Positions 53,399-64,000 of a stretch of DNA of 64,000 bases are shown one piece after another. The DNA is from Scleroderma bovista (Eukaryota > Basidiomycota > Agaricomycetes > Boletales > Sclerodermataceae). A program made the translations under genes and the position numbers. The first letter of the stretch is position 1, and the number at the start of each line of letters is the position of its first letter. The stretch lies in contig JAYMGJ010000275.1 of NCBI GenBank assembly GCA_037178675.1, positions 1 to 64,000 of the forward strand, written 5' to 3'. Below the pieces are notes generated by a model. That model had not been told where the DNA came from, ran no database searches, and saw only the letters and a list, made by a program, of their open reading frames with translations.

Positions 53399-56300
53399 TC
53401 AGTTGATCTCTTTGTCTTCGACGGGAGTTGCGCCAGCGAGGTCTTCTGTGTTGACGAACTGGGTTATTTCGAGAGTCCTGTGTGACCGCGGGAAATATGG
53501 GATGAGTCGAAAGGTGGCGAATTTGAGCCTGGAGACCGTGCCGTCGACTTCGGCAAGACGATAGGATCCATTTTGAGAGCGCGAGATGACAACCATGGGA
53601 CCAAAGTAGCGGGGTTTGCACTTGGCGTTGGATGCGGGTTCGACCTTCTTGTTCAAGACGAGGACAAGGGAGCCGGGTTTGAAGTCGAAGTCCTGGATGG
53701 TGTTGGCAAAACGGCGTTCGAAATCGGCGATAGATGCGAAACGACTCTTCAAGAGCCGTTTGTGCATGGCTGCAAGTTCGTCGTCACGTTTGGCAAGCTG
53801 ACGAGCGCGGATGGCGATGAGATCAGCAGTGTCGAGACGCTGGGAGATATCCGGGATCATAAAGGTTGCTTCAGAGATGTCGAACGGGAGGAGTGGCTCG
53901 ACGCCATGGGCCATGTAGTAGGGAGAATGACCGGTAGATTTCCGAGTTGTGACGCGATCAGCCCAGAAGACGTGATGCGCAAGTGTTGGCCATTGTGTGA
54001 TGTCGCCATTGCAAGCTTTGACGAGGGAATCGCGGATTGTGCGATGGGAACGTTCAACAACGCCGTTTGCCTGGGAGTTGTATGCCGAGATGCGAATGTG
54101 ACGAATGTGGTATGTCTGCGCGAGCCAGTCGAGTGCGGCTATGAAGGGTGTTCCGTTGTCGGTAACGATCTCTTCAAGTCCTCCCCAACGGCAGAGGATC
54201 TCTTCGAAAATGAAGGCGCCGAGGGTGCGACCTGTCTCTGTGCGAAGCATACGGAATTCTGGCCAAGCAGATAGCGAGCAGCGAGCTTGAACCATGTATG
54301 AGAGCCCGTGGGACTTGGGCATGTGCATGGTGTCGATATGTGCTTTGTGGAAGAGCGGGGCTGGTGTAGCTATGACGGGCGGTAGAACTACTTTGTCGAC
54401 GGAGCGGATCTGGCACTGATGGCATGTCTTGATGTACCAAGTAACGTCTTGGTCGAGTGAGGGCCACCAGAAGTGATCTGCGAGAGTACGTCGAGTGGGA
54501 TAGAATCCACGATGGCCGAGTTTGTCGTGAATTTCGCGAAGGATGTTGATACGATCTGAGCCAAAGATGACCTTCTGGTGTCGTCCGGTCTTGTCACGTC
54601 GCCAGAGTTGATTGCCGCGAACAAAGAAGTGTCTTGAGTAGCGAGAGAGTCGAGTGCGCTCTTTCTCTGGTATGGATGTTGGTAGGTGGAGCTCTCGTAG
54701 GTATTTGTCGACGAGCCGAAGGTCTTGATCTCTCTTGCGTGTGTTGTTGTTGTTTGGTAGTTCGATCTCTCTGTTCCTGGTTCCGTCCTCTCTTCCCTTC
54801 CCTATCAAAAAGGCTGAAAACCTCCCTTCTTCAGTCCTCATTCCTCCTGTGATCCATATACCACATCCTAAAACTTCGTTGATCCATCGGTCCACTTCTT
54901 CTTCACTTTCTTCGTCTCCTTCTTCATCTTCTCCTCTCCGTCTCCTAGATAGCCCATCGGGGCCTTGATGTTTAGTAGCGGAAACATGTCGTAGCTTGAA
55001 ATCGAAGGTTTGAATGCCGGCAAGCCACCGGTTCATTGACGCGTTTGGTTGGATGTCGGGGTTATTTAACATGCCTTTAATGTACTGTGCGTCGACCTCC
55101 ACAGTGAAGTTCTTGACGCCGATTATCCAAACTTTGACCGCTTTGAGCGCACGAAATAAGCCGTAAAGTTCGAGTTTAGCTTGTGAGTAGCGAGATTTGC
55201 GCTCGTTCCACATGATTGAACCAAAGCAGGCAGGACGGCGCTTCCCGTTGTCGTCCATTTGAGAAAGGATGTATCCGGCTGCAATGTGAGATGAGTCGAC
55301 CGCGAGAATCACTTCGTTGACAGATGAGTAATTGAGTGGGCGAATTGCGGGTGATGCAGTGACAGCTGATTTGAGAGTATCCATGGCTGCTTGTTCTTGC
55401 TCTCCCCAGACGAAGGGGACATTGTTCCTTGTGAGTTGGACGAGAGGACGCGAAGTAGCGGCGAAATCTTTGATCCAGATACGAACAGTCCCTGCGGTCC
55501 CGAGAAAACCACGGACTTCAGTCTTGCTCTCGCATGGGGGCCAGTTTTGGATCTTGGATACTTTGGTCACATCAGGAATGTGTCCTTCATAGTTGCATGT
55601 TTGTCCGACAACAATGACATCTGGTCGACATGCAAAGAGCTTCTTGGCGGATATGGTTGCACCAGCGTGCTTCAATCGATGGAGAACGCGATTGACATCG
55701 TTGCAGTGTTCCCATACAAAACGACAGATGCCAGGGTTCTCGGGTATGGCCTCATATGAGCCGTTGGATAGTTCATAACGTGTGCGTGGGCCTAAGACAT
55801 TGATATCATCTTGAAAGTTTGGGGCGATTTCGATTTCGTGCTGCAAGATGAAGGCAACGTCATTCTGGAAAACTGCCGGGGAGTCCGTCCAGCCTTGTGG
55901 AAGTACAGTGAGGCGGAGGGTTCCGAGGGGTGTCTGAAAGGTTGTTAAGCCATGAGAGTCTTCCGCGAGTGCGCGGTGGTCGTATCCCACAAATAAGTCC
56001 ATCATGGTATAGATCGAGCGACCGGCAGATTGTTCTGCAAAATGCTCCACGTATGGCAGGGTTGCGGCGTCCTTCACAGTGACAGCATTAAGAGGCTGAA
56101 GGTCGTGGACTATGCGGATGGAACCATTCTTTTTGGCAACGCAGAACCAGCGAGACTGGTAAGAGCTGTTAGAAGGCTCATACACACCGGAGGCAATCTT
56201 CGACTTGATAAGCTTAATGACTTCATCACGAATGCCGGGTGGAATAGGAGACTGGCGGTGTACCCATGGGGTATGCTCGATTGTCGGGATTACAACTGGG

Positions 56301-57715
56301 TCGAAGTACTCGTCGCGGAAGCGTCCTTTCTCTGATTCATCCCATGCGAGTGCTAACTCGTTGATGCGGAGGACGTGGGCAGCAAGCTTCCATTCATCGG
56401 GCCAGAGAAAAGTATTATCGAGAATACCCAAATCCGTCATGCGTTCGTGCGTGAGGCGTTGACCGGAAGAGAAGTCGGGAGGGTGAGGTGTTAAGGGGGT
56501 CAGCGTGAGAAGGGGGTCTTCTGGGAAGCATCGGACAATACGAGCGTGCTGAGGCATCGTAGTAGCAACTGGCTTGACGCGATTTGCAACCTTCTTATAC
56601 GCGAAGGTGTGGTGGATGGGATTGAGAGTGTATTGGGTGCGGAGGGCTTCCTCTGAGAACTGCGTAGCTGTAATTGCCATGCTTGGTACAGAAGCGAACT
56701 GGAGGGCGCATGAGATGCTCTCGCGAACAGCAGTGAAAAATGCAAGCGACTCAGCCGGTCCTTGGAATGGTCTGGGGGTGGTGGTAACTCGGCGGAGGTT
56801 GGATGGGTTGCAGGGGTCGCGGATAACGATGTGAACATCATCATCATCTTCATCCTTTTTAAGGTGGACTAGTCGTTGCCAAGGACGACCGAGCAGAAGG
56901 CGGTATGGTGCATCTGGAATGACGAATGCATGGGCCCATGTCTTGAGACCGTCTATGACAATTTCCAGCATTTCGAGACAGCCGGGCATGTGCTGAATGC
57001 CACCGTTTGCTGTCTGCATGCGCATTTTGACGTTGGAGTTGATTTTAGCTTGGGAGGCTTTCCAGATATCCTCACGTATGACGACAATTTCAGATCTGTC
57101 GTCAAGAAGTGCCAGTTCTTCGTGAACTCCATTGATGGTCACCTTGAGCTCACGCAGAGGCGTCGAATATTCAACGTGGGGAGGGCAGATGGCTGAGATT
57201 TCGTTAGTAGCTGCAAAAGAGGGAATGCGTTGGGTGCAAGCGTAATCGACTGCTTCCTTCTGCAAATCTGGACTGATGGCAAGGAGATCGCCGACTGTGA
57301 TGCTGGGAACAATAACATCAAGTACTTTGTTAAAAGTTTGCTTGGTGACGGCAGGATTTATTGCCTTGGATTCGTAGGTATAAGCTGGGGTACATTTGTC
57401 AAAGGAGCTTGAGGGGTCATTGCTGGGGATTCGTTCGTGTGACTTAACCGTCTCCTCACCCTTTTGTGTGCTGTTACCTTTCCCTCGTGTAGGCTCACTT
57501 TCCTCTTTCACCTTCGCCTTGCTCCTAGTAATTGCGCATACGTCCACTTCCTCCTCTATTTCTGTAATTACCGCATTGTTTTCCACAATTGGCACACACT
57601 GAAAGACATATGTGGCCGGGTTGGGGTCATTGGCAGCATATGTGGTTGAGGATATGTGGGGCGGAGGGTCGCGTCTAAAGTTGGAAGTAGTTGGCAGGAC
57701 GTCTGATGTAGACAT
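53399..57715 (-). CDS. pol: Ty3/gypsy Pol polyprotein, 1438 codons without interruption
   Basis: Order: an acidic/Ser-rich N-terminal part, an aspartic protease, RT, RNase H, integrase and a basic C-terminal domain. The protease site reads [12 protein letters not shown], where relatives have D-[ST/D]-G, so the key Gly is Arg (one G-to-A change). The RT has [32 protein letters not shown] and the active site FQDDINVLG (F-Q-D-D, instead of Y-x-D-D). RNase H has [17 protein letters not shown] and [12 protein letters not shown]. The integrase shows [29 protein letters not shown] and [15 protein letters not shown] with D, D and E in place. It lacks a chromodomain and belongs to a different Ty3/gypsy lineage from the element at 20985-30729. 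The frame is open upstream of the ATG into gag-like sequence. Confidence 0.9.
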   Translation of the reverse strand: MSTSDVLPTTSNFRRDPPPHISSTTYAANDPNPATYVFQCVPIVENNAVITEIEEEVDVCAITRSKAKVKEESEPTRGKGNSTQKGEETVKSHERIPSNDPSSSFDKCTPAYTYESKAINPAVTKQTFNKVLDVIVPSITVGDLLAISPDLQKEAVDYACTQRIPSFAATNEISAICPPHVEYSTPLRELKVTINGVHEELALLDDRSEIVVIREDIWKASQAKINSNVKMRMQTANGGIQHMPGCLEMLEIVIDGLKTWAHAFVIPDAPYRLLLGRPWQRLVHLKKDEDDDDVHIVIRDPCNPSNLRRVTTTPRPFQGPAESLAFFTAVRESISCALQFASVPSMAITATQFSEEALRTQYTLNPIHHTFAYKKVANRVKPVATTMPQHARIVRCFPEDPLLTLTPLTPHPPDFSSGQRLTHERMTDLGILDNTFLWPDEWKLAAHVLRINELALAWDESEKGRFRDEYFDPVVIPTIEHTPWVHRQSPIPPGIRDEVIKLIKSKIASGVYEPSNSSYQSRWFCVAKKNGSIRIVHDLQPLNAVTVKDAATLPYVEHFAEQSAGRSIYTMMDLFVGYDHRALAEDSHGLTTFQTPLGTLRLTVLPQGWTDSPAVFQNDVAFILQHEIEIAPNFQDDINVLGPRTRYELSNGSYEAIPENPGICRFVWEHCNDVNRVLHRLKHAGATISAKKLFACRPDVIVVGQTCNYEGHIPDVTKVSKIQNWPPCESKTEVRGFLGTAGTVRIWIKDFAATSRPLVQLTRNNVPFVWGEQEQAAMDTLKSAVTASPAIRPLNYSSVNEVILAVDSSHIAAGYILSQMDDNGKRRPACFGSIMWNERKSRYSQAKLELYGLFRALKAVKVWIIGVKNFTVEVDAQYIKGMLNNPDIQPNASMNRWLAGIQTFDFKLRHVSATKHQGPDGLSRRRRGEDEEGDEESEEEVDRWINEVLGCGIWITGGMRTEEGRFSAFLIGKGREDGTRNREIELPNNNNTRKRDQDLRLVDKYLRELHLPTSIPEKERTRLSRYSRHFFVRGNQLWRRDKTGRHQKVIFGSDRINILREIHDKLGHRGFYPTRRTLADHFWWPSLDQDVTWYIKTCHQCQIRSVDKVVLPPVIATPAPLFHKAHIDTMHMPKSHGLSYMVQARCSLSAWPEFRMLRTETGRTLGAFIFEEILCRWGGLEEIVTDNGTPFIAALDWLAQTYHIRHIRISAYNSQANGVVERSHRTIRDSLVKACNGDITQWPTLAHHVFWADRVTTRKSTGHSPYYMAHGVEPLLPFDISEATFMIPDISQRLDTADLIAIRARQLAKRDDELAAMHKRLLKSRFASIADFERRFANTIQDFDFKPGSLVLVLNKKVEPASNAKCKPRYFGPMVVISRSQNGSYRLAEVDGTVSRLKFATFRLIPYFPRSHRTLEITQFVNTEDLAGATPVEDKEIN

Positions 57716-57904
57716 TTGTATTGGCAGTGTATTTCCGTAACGCTCGTCGATGGTGGTGCGAAGTAGACTGGTGCCGTGATGGCGGCGAATGCGGGAACCA
57801 TCAGGGTATGAGAGGTACCGGTCCTTGCGAACGATTCGGCCGGCACGAATGTAATCTTCGACGACATGGCATTGGCCGACAACATCAGGAAAAACCCTTT
57901 GCTA
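57716..57904 (-). pseudogene. gag: C-terminal end of gag of the same element, 5'-truncated
   Basis: Upstream of the pol ATG the same frame reads [20 protein letters not shown] and [19 protein letters not shown], which resembles the Cys/His-containing C-terminus of Gag in this lineage (C...H...EY/DYI..G...LPDG). A stop precedes it, and no more gag is found upstream, so the element is cut off here. Confidence 0.55.
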
Positions 57905-58184
57905 TGTAGCATAGCCACTAAGGTACCAAGCCTATTAGAGGCTCGATTGTAATATATCGCATCAGGCATTCGATATGGAGCGCTATCGAGCTGTCACCGT
58001 GTGACAGATAGCTCAGGGCTGCCACTATTGCTGACAGCATTGTCCCGATAGCTCTCCATAGTCTTTGTAGCCCAGGTTCACGCTATGCGTCCTTGAGAGT
58101 CTAGGTAGTCTACATTGCCAACCTTACATTACTATTTACTTAACAAGACACAAGCACTTGACTATAATTGGAGCAACAGAAAGA
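57905..58184. other. Junction region left of the Plavaka gene with repeated GATAGCT motifs
   Basis: Contains several GCTATCG/GATAGCTC/CTCCATAG words between 57970 and 58060, resembling subterminal repeats of a DNA transposon. The same CTCCATAG and CTATAG words are frequent at 63670-63960. Terminal inverted repeats could not be defined by eye. Confidence 0.35.
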
Positions 58185-61100
58185 CTAATCACTTAAGGCC
58201 ACAAACGTATCTAAGTCAATGTAGGAGTTAATATGAAAGGCGCTCGCCATCTCCAGCACATTATCAGACGTCCAATCTGAACCAATTTTCCTTCCGCACT
58301 GGGCTTGAAGATGACAAGGGCGCGCGATGCGATCCACACTGATCACTGACACATTACGCCGGTGGTTGCGTGTCGAACGGGTGACAATAAACTGGCCAGA
58401 TATCGGATCGCGGCGACGGAGTGACGTGAACCATTCAACGTACGCCAGCGGGTGCGGGTAAAGGCCGAGGTGATCCGGAAGCTTGAAAATGAGACGCACT
58501 TGCGCGACACGGATCGCTGAAATGTTTGTCAGCGCACACTGGCCGCATCGACGAGGCCGGGTACATACCATCAGGCCCCAAAAACTCTCCCGGCTGATGT
58601 CCTTCGTCCCACACAAACACAGTATCGAATCTTGCGGGGGACTCAGCCTTGCGTCCACAAGCGGCGACCTTCGGCTTGGCACGAATCTTTTTCCAGCTAC
58701 AGTCGTGTCCGGTAACCACACTAGGTCCGCTTGCGACGTATAGTTGATTAAACACGTCGAATTCATCCGTTTCTTTGGGGAATACAACTGAGTCTCGAGT
58801 CGTGCGGGAGTTGAGAAAATGCTTGAGTGCCGCAAGGAAGTCGGGCGCTTTGTAGTCGCTGTGTATTTGCTGAACGGACACCCCGCGCCAAGAAGGGGAT
58901 TTCGCCACTTTGTAGTGGGCTGTCGCTAGCACAAGCACGTCCTTCAATAACTAGCACGAATGCAGCAAATACTACATACCTGAGAGCTGCCGCGCAGCAA
59001 GATGATCCGAGGTGTCCTCACCCAGACAGACATCCTCCTCAGAGTCTGTTTCTGAACCATCCGTCCCTCCGCCCAAGTTTCCAAGGACGGCGTCCATGCT
59101 CGCAGACCTCTTAAGTTGCCTCCAGGTGTGGTAAGTGGTCTTGTGATGTATGGCCTCTTGGCGTTGAAGCCACAAGGCCATTTGTTCGACGTAATCGCGT
59201 TTGTTACTGGCTCGGTAGGCGTCCTTAGCGTAGTCGATGTGGAGGCGTTCAGGGTATTCGGTGTTGTATCCGTCAGCGCTGCCGAGCGCTCGGATAGAGG
59301 ATACGTAGTGCACGAGGGAGTGGATCTTGGGAACGTTGAAATGGTCGCGTATGCCGAGCGTCACGAGGACGTCTTTATGCGCGTGGAACAGACTAAGGCT
59401 GTCCTGCATAGCCGCGAGAGTCTTGTCCGTGTGTTGTTGGAATTGCGCGTGGTAGATGAAGGAGAGCAGTGAGCGAGCCATCACTAGAATATTGTCTTCG
59501 GCCGCACCGGATAAGAGTCCTACGAATACCCTCTCCATCTCCTTGTGCTCCGTGCCTGTCCATTGTGAGACCGTAGAAATTCCTTTCTTGAAGTGTCGAA
59601 GCCCTGGGTATTGACTCACGGCCTGAAAGCGCGTGTCCATTTCCTTCTCGCCGACTACGCCCAAGCACCACTGCAGTAGGTGGTCGTGGAATATGCCCTT
59701 ATGGAGCTGATGGAGGATATCGGGTGTGATGCAGGCAAAGATGTCGGTGAAGGGAAGGTTTTTCCAAAATGGTTCGTAGACTGGGCGCAAACCTTCCATA
59801 TCAAACTTTCTCGATTGTTTATTTTTTCGCTTCCGCTTCAAGGTCTTCAATGTATCCTCCATACTGCGGCACGCGCTTTCTTCGAGGTCGCCACGGTTCT
59901 CGGATTTGACCAGGCAGCGAGGGCAACAACTTTCCTTGTTGCAAGCCACCAGACACTGCTCTGGAAAGTCGGCGATGTAGGCAGCAAGAATCGGATGTAC
60001 TCGACGCACGCATCCGTCAGCGCAAACCATATCCTTCCCTCGACGACCCGCATCGGCCAGAGGATTCAACAGCAAGGACATCGCATAGTGGAATAGGCGG
60101 TGTCCTGCCTCAGAGCGGGATTTCTTGTGGAAACACTCCAGTTTGGACACAGGTAAGTAACCGATTAGGATCGTTGCATGGGCTGACACTCGTCTCCGGA
60201 CGTCTTTCGAGATATTCCCTATAGTTAGGTATACTGGCCAGGCTTTCTTGTCCCCACTGAACACTGACAGCGACGTTTTATCGGAGGACAAGATCACTGG
60301 CGCTACCACCGCACCCTGTGGCAATTTTCCCTGTGCATCACTGTCGGCTTGGCCGTTCTTTCACAATCGGCGGTAAGTACTCACTTGTGTCTCCCACCAC
60401 CACTCACCCGTCCACATCTCGTCATAGATCCGGTTCTGTCCCTTTGCATCGGCATACGCACGCTCTGGCACATACGCCATCATATCGCGTAGGGCGGGGT
60501 TCCCAATCAGTTGCTCGACACATTCCACGGGATCCCTTCGCCACAATTCTAACGTTTCCTGTTTGCAGGCCCCATCCTCACCCACTATGTCTCCTTCGAC
60601 ACTGATCGTCTCACATGTCCAAGCGGGGCCGGTATATAATGAATCAACATACTTGAGGAAGGAGCGCGCGTTCTCGAACGAAACGCCACTCTTCCGCATC
60701 TACAAGTCACCACTCAGCATCGAGAAGGTGAGTGTATTTTTATTTGCTTACATGGGATAACTTCAGCAGCTCATCTGTCTTCGCTTGCCCGAGGTTTTTC
60801 ATCAAAAAGCGTGCAAGCTCCCATTCGTCTTCATCGCGGAAAGGCGCCCATTCACTCTCACCCTTTTCTAGCTCTGCTGCTTCTATAGACTCGAATACGG
60901 TCTTCTTCTTGCCAAGGATCGTAGCGGCGGCATGCGGGTACTGTTCTGTGAAGCGTCCCGAGGATGGCCAGCAACGTGAGTCTTCATCGGCTTCCTCCAC
61001 TCGCGCCCGCTTTGATGGCCGTTCGGAGAGATCAGGTGGCCCAGGATCGACATCAGCATGATCCGGATGAACCAGGTGTCCATCTGGAACATCGAGAGGA

Positions 61101-61336
61101 TCCTGGGGATTATCCGCACCATCAAAAGTGCTCTCCCATTCGTATGGATAGCCCGGTGTGTCGTTATCTGCCTGTTCTGTAGGCTGATCGTCCGTGTCAT
61201 TCAATACAGTAAACTTCGTCCGTTCCAGGAGCTTGGTCCACTGATCGCGACATCCAGGTGACTGGGCAATATGCCGTTTGATCCCTGCCTCCGTGGCTAC
61301 GGGCTTCAAGCAATAGTTGCAGCGGAGGGGGGGCAT
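58185..61336 (-). CDS. Plavaka-type transposase (KDZ/CACTA-related superfamily)
   Basis: Exon 1 (61336-60752) encodes an N-terminal C2H2-type zinc finger (MPPLRCNYCLKPVATEAGIK, then a His and Cys) and an acidic linker. Exon 2 (60699-60385) and exon 3 (60315 to ~58990) follow with clean splice joints (WWWETQ/GAVVAPVILSSDKT). The core has APVILSSDKTSLSVFSGDKK, PVYLTIGNISKDVRRR, CNKESCCPRCLV, ITPDILHQLHKGIFHDHLLQW, FNVPKIHSLVHYVSSI and TEYPERLHIDYAK, which are hallmark blocks of Plavaka transposases of mushrooms. 3' exons (about 58947-58578 and 58521-58185) encode the usual C-terminal domain with PLAYVEWFTSL. The exon 3/4 junction does not join cleanly by eye, so a small lesion is possible. It excises and moves its own element by a DDE-type mechanism. 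Confidence 0.85.
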
Positions 61337-61677
61337 GGTATGGTAGGTCGGTCGGTCAGCGGTCAGTCATTCAGCCGCCTCTGTCCCAATGTCTCACTCA
61401 TTGATCTCCTTGACAGTTGGCAATATACTGGATCGTCGCATGCAGTCTACGGACGGGTAGGTGGGGCTGCATGTCAACCAAATACGTGCCTTTATTTTAC
61501 AGACTAACCCGTGACCACGTCGCGATGCGCGTTCGTGGCACGACTGTTTGTTGATTTCTACAAACAAACCATACGCAAACAGCAGGTTTAAATAGTTTGG
61601 GTCCCGCCATTGATCGTTCCCAACCCCCCACCTAACCCATCGTAGATTCCAGCTGTCCACTCCCAGCTCTAGTTCCC
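61337..61677. promoter_or_regulatory. Divergent promoter region between the transposase and DUF6532-like genes
   Basis: 341 bp between the two start codons. It holds CAGGTTTAAATAGTTTGG near 61590, which could serve as a TATA-like element for the plus-strand gene. No other motif stands out. Confidence 0.4.
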
Positions 61678-63572
61678 ATGCAAGCCTCAACCCACGGACT
61701 CTATCGCCAAGCTGACAAAGAGAACCATAGAGGTCAGTCTGCCAAACAACATTGCAGGTCGTCACTGACTTGTGTTCCCCCCCGCTCAAAAAAAAAGAAG
61801 ATTCTAGTGGTCGTGTTCGCCGACCATCTGAAAAAATCAGGCAGGCAGTGCATGAACGCGAAGAAACGGTCCAACGTCGCGATGCCAAGGCCCAGAGGGA
61901 ACGTGAACGCCGCCGCCGCCGTGCCTTACTTGACGAAGGGAGTGAGAACGAAGATGATGAGAGCGATGAAGGGGGAGGCATCGAGGAAGACGAAGACGAT
62001 GACGATGAAGACGAAGGTGGTGGCGGTCCGGTAGGTCGTCCCAACTTTCCTTGTGTGCCGCTCAGACTGCAAATCATATCCAGTTTAGAAGCCAACCCGT
62101 CCCCACCAAGCTTAGTGCGCTGCCCAGGCAGCCCCTCACCTACAACACCCACAAAGTGCCCAAGGTGGTTACTGGCAACGTTCCTGACCGCAACGCTGAA
62201 GTGAGTGCCGTCTAGTATTTATGGTCAAAATATATTCTTATCAGGGACAGGGGGAACGATCTTTCTTAGACGATGAAGACGCGGGACCGACTGCGACAGA
62301 CTTTGCGTCGGAACGACAGATCGTCAAGCACAAGAAGAATAGGCGTGTTGAACACACGAGCTCCCAAGATATGGTAACAGACTCTACCAACCGGTGAGTC
62401 ATATTTTCATCGATCCTCCAAACTAATACCTCAGTCGACATAGGAGTGATGTCCGTGCCAAGAGGCGACGGGAACCCATTGAAGAAGACGGTCCAGAAAC
62501 GACCATTGTCAAGGCACAAAAACTCACCGAGCACGAAGGCCGTCCATGCGCCAGGGACTATGATGATGTCACCCAAGAGTTCGTGCTCGCAGCCATTGGA
62601 GACTACCGGGCACGTCTGTGTGCCGAGGGTCCTATGCCTGACCATGCGCAAGAGACTGCCCTGCTGAACGCGTCTTGGGACAAGGCCACTCAGACCACGG
62701 GCATTAATCTTGTGCGCACCCTCCAGCTCTCCAAACTCGTAAGTGTTTTACTGGCCGTCTCGATATACTACTACCTATGTGATATAGATTACCAACCGTG
62801 GATCGCAAGTTCGCGGCGAGCTCAAGGCCAAGCTCCGCCCTCTAGTCGAAGTCGTGTTCAATTTCCACAGCAGCCAAACTAAATCGGCGATCAAGAAGAA
62901 TCGCGCGTTAGCGGAAGAACTAAAAGAGGGTGCTAGCTTCGCGTTCAAGGTTTGATATGCCGTTGGGCATGCTGGTTGTAATTACTGATATCTTGTAAAC
63001 AGCATAGGGCGCTCCTGCAAGACGAGCGTCGCGGCTTTCTCAAGGCGCCAATCATACAGAAGGTTATCAATACCATGTGGTTCGCAAACAAGAGTGATGA
63101 AGGCATCAAGCACCATACCTGGTTCAAGCCATTCCCTCGGCCCGCTCTTGCACTTGTGCTGGCGGCAGTAAGTGTCGTTCTCAACATTTGTCCCTGCGTT
63201 GTTCGTTGCTGATGTCACGGCTTATTAGATTGAGTGCTGCATAGACGAGTGGATGACTGGCACGCGTTCGGACATTGCTTTTACAGTTCATGACTACCGT
63301 GGCGTATATGAGTCCCACTTGAAGTGTCTGCAAGAATTTGACGAGGCCACGAAGGAGTATGGCGTTCTCAAGGGCATTTGCGCAAGGATCTATGAGGACG
63401 GACGGTGAGTGCATAGTCCGCATCAATTACAGTTGCTGACTGTATAGCTAGTGTCCATTCGGGAGCGCCTGCTCTCACCACGGCACCTCAGAACGTGGTG
63501 TCGGCGCAAATCATTGCAGCCGCAATCAAGGAACACCAGGAGGGGTCAACAACAGAGGACGAGTCAGATTGA
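61678..63572 (+). CDS. DUF6532-like protein, nine exons, intact
   Basis: Exons 61678-61732, 61798-62030, 62084-62200, 62245-62393, 62444-62738, 62788-62949, 63003-63167, 63229-63404 and 63452-63572 join in frame through 44-65 bp GT-AG introns. The N-terminal half is strongly charged: an Arg/Glu helix (HEREETVQRRDAKAQRERER) and an acidic Glu/Asp run. The C-terminal half reads EFVLAAIGDYRARLCAEGPM, RALLQDERRGFLKAPIIQKV, NTMWFANKSDEGIKHHTWFK and IECCIDEWMTGTRSDIAFTV, the pattern of the basidiomycete DUF6532 family often found in repeat-rich regions. Biochemical function unknown. It faces away from the Plavaka gene and may belong to the same element. Confidence 0.82.
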
Positions 63573-64000
63573 ATAATGTAGCTAGCTGTGTCGAGCATGG
63601 TTGGCGCGAAATGAATTATATTGAATTTTGTACTGCATATTGCCTGATTAAGAAACAGAGACTATGTTGTGCTATACTGGTGTGATAGCAAAATGGCAAT
63701 GGAAGTATACCAATGGCATGATAGAAACTGAGGGTTCTATATCACAATATATAGTCTTGGTAGCCTCCATAGCAGTCTTGCTACAGTGGATATATATTTA
63801 CATGTCAAACTATGGCTACTATGGAGTACTATAGATTTCATGCACAGTGCTATATTGCCTTTATATTGGGGACTTGTTGATGGAGCTATGAGTGCTATAG
63901 AGGCTATATAGTACTATATTGCCATGTGTGTTTTTCCTGATGAAGGTGCTATCCTCCGCACATGAAACAGTTGCCAGAAGGCGGCGCGATGGCAGCAGAG
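63573..64000. other. AT-rich end of window with repeated CTATAG/CTCCATAG words
   Basis: Dense short palindromic-looking words (CTATAGAGGCTATATAG, ACTATGGAGTACTATAG, TATATAGTC) between 63700 and 63920. They could be subterminal repeats of the element that carries the two preceding genes. No coding sequence seen. Confidence 0.35.

Noticed and set aside
53573..54274. 233-codon plus-strand frame opposite integrase
   Set aside because: It is antisense to conserved integrase motifs and has no own family features.

Overview
The window is genomic DNA of a filamentous basidiomycete, most likely an Agaricomycete. The evidence is the gene set (NACHT-WD40 NLR, HET-domain protein, small protein kinases, a DUF6532-type gene, a Plavaka-type transposase), many short 42-60 bp GT-AG introns, and Ty3/gypsy elements of basidiomycete type. 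No rRNA, tRNA, CRISPR or prokaryotic operon is visible. The species cannot be named from sequence alone.

Region 1 (1-8557) is a stack of LTR retroelements nested four deep. A Ty3/gypsy element (5' LTR 7878-8557, gag on the minus strand) is split by a small-LTR Copia-like element (1113-7278) and by a 2-kb solo LTR (1-1002). The Copia-like element is split by another 2-kb LTR (3037-5993), which itself holds a 631-bp solo LTR (3565-4195). Region 2 (8558-13920) is mostly low-complexity and minisatellite DNA with one solo LTR and a decayed spliced gene. Region 3 (13921-18332) is a Cys-motif/coiled-coil gene broken by two solo LTRs. Region 4 (18333-31601) holds a frameshifted BTB/POZ gene and an unknown gene. 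The last visible intron of the unknown gene contains a 631-bp solo LTR, into which a complete 9.7-kb chromodomain Ty3/gypsy element (20985-30729) inserted, and that element carries a further 2.25-kb solo LTR. Region 5 (31602-36797) is a mosaic of long LTRs and a truncated second copy of the chromodomain element.

Region 6 (37301-51851) is gene-rich and looks like an allorecognition or innate-immunity island. It has a NACHT-WD40 gene with 15 almost identical WD40 repeats, a dead sedolisin (S53) peptidase gene, a HET-domain gene and two paralogous small kinases, one with a degenerate DFG motif. Region 7 (52.7-57.9 kb) is a 5'-truncated Ty3/gypsy element with an uninterrupted 1438-codon pol. Region 8 (58185-63572) is a divergent pair: a Plavaka-type transposase gene (minus) and a clean nine-exon DUF6532-like gene (plus).

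The most unusual signals are these: (1) a conserved ~125-131 codon reading frame inside every sufficiently complete copy of two related 2-kb LTR families, which also share a CCG/CGG-containing 4-bp target; (2) a conserved extra frame directly upstream of gag in both copies of the chromodomain element; (3) the homogenised WD40 array with variation confined to a few positions; (4) a host intron expanded to about 10.5 kb by nested elements whose target duplications can all be read. Family names used below (LTR-190, LTR-383, LTR-631, LTR-680, LongLTR-B, LongLTR-C) are local labels based on length.
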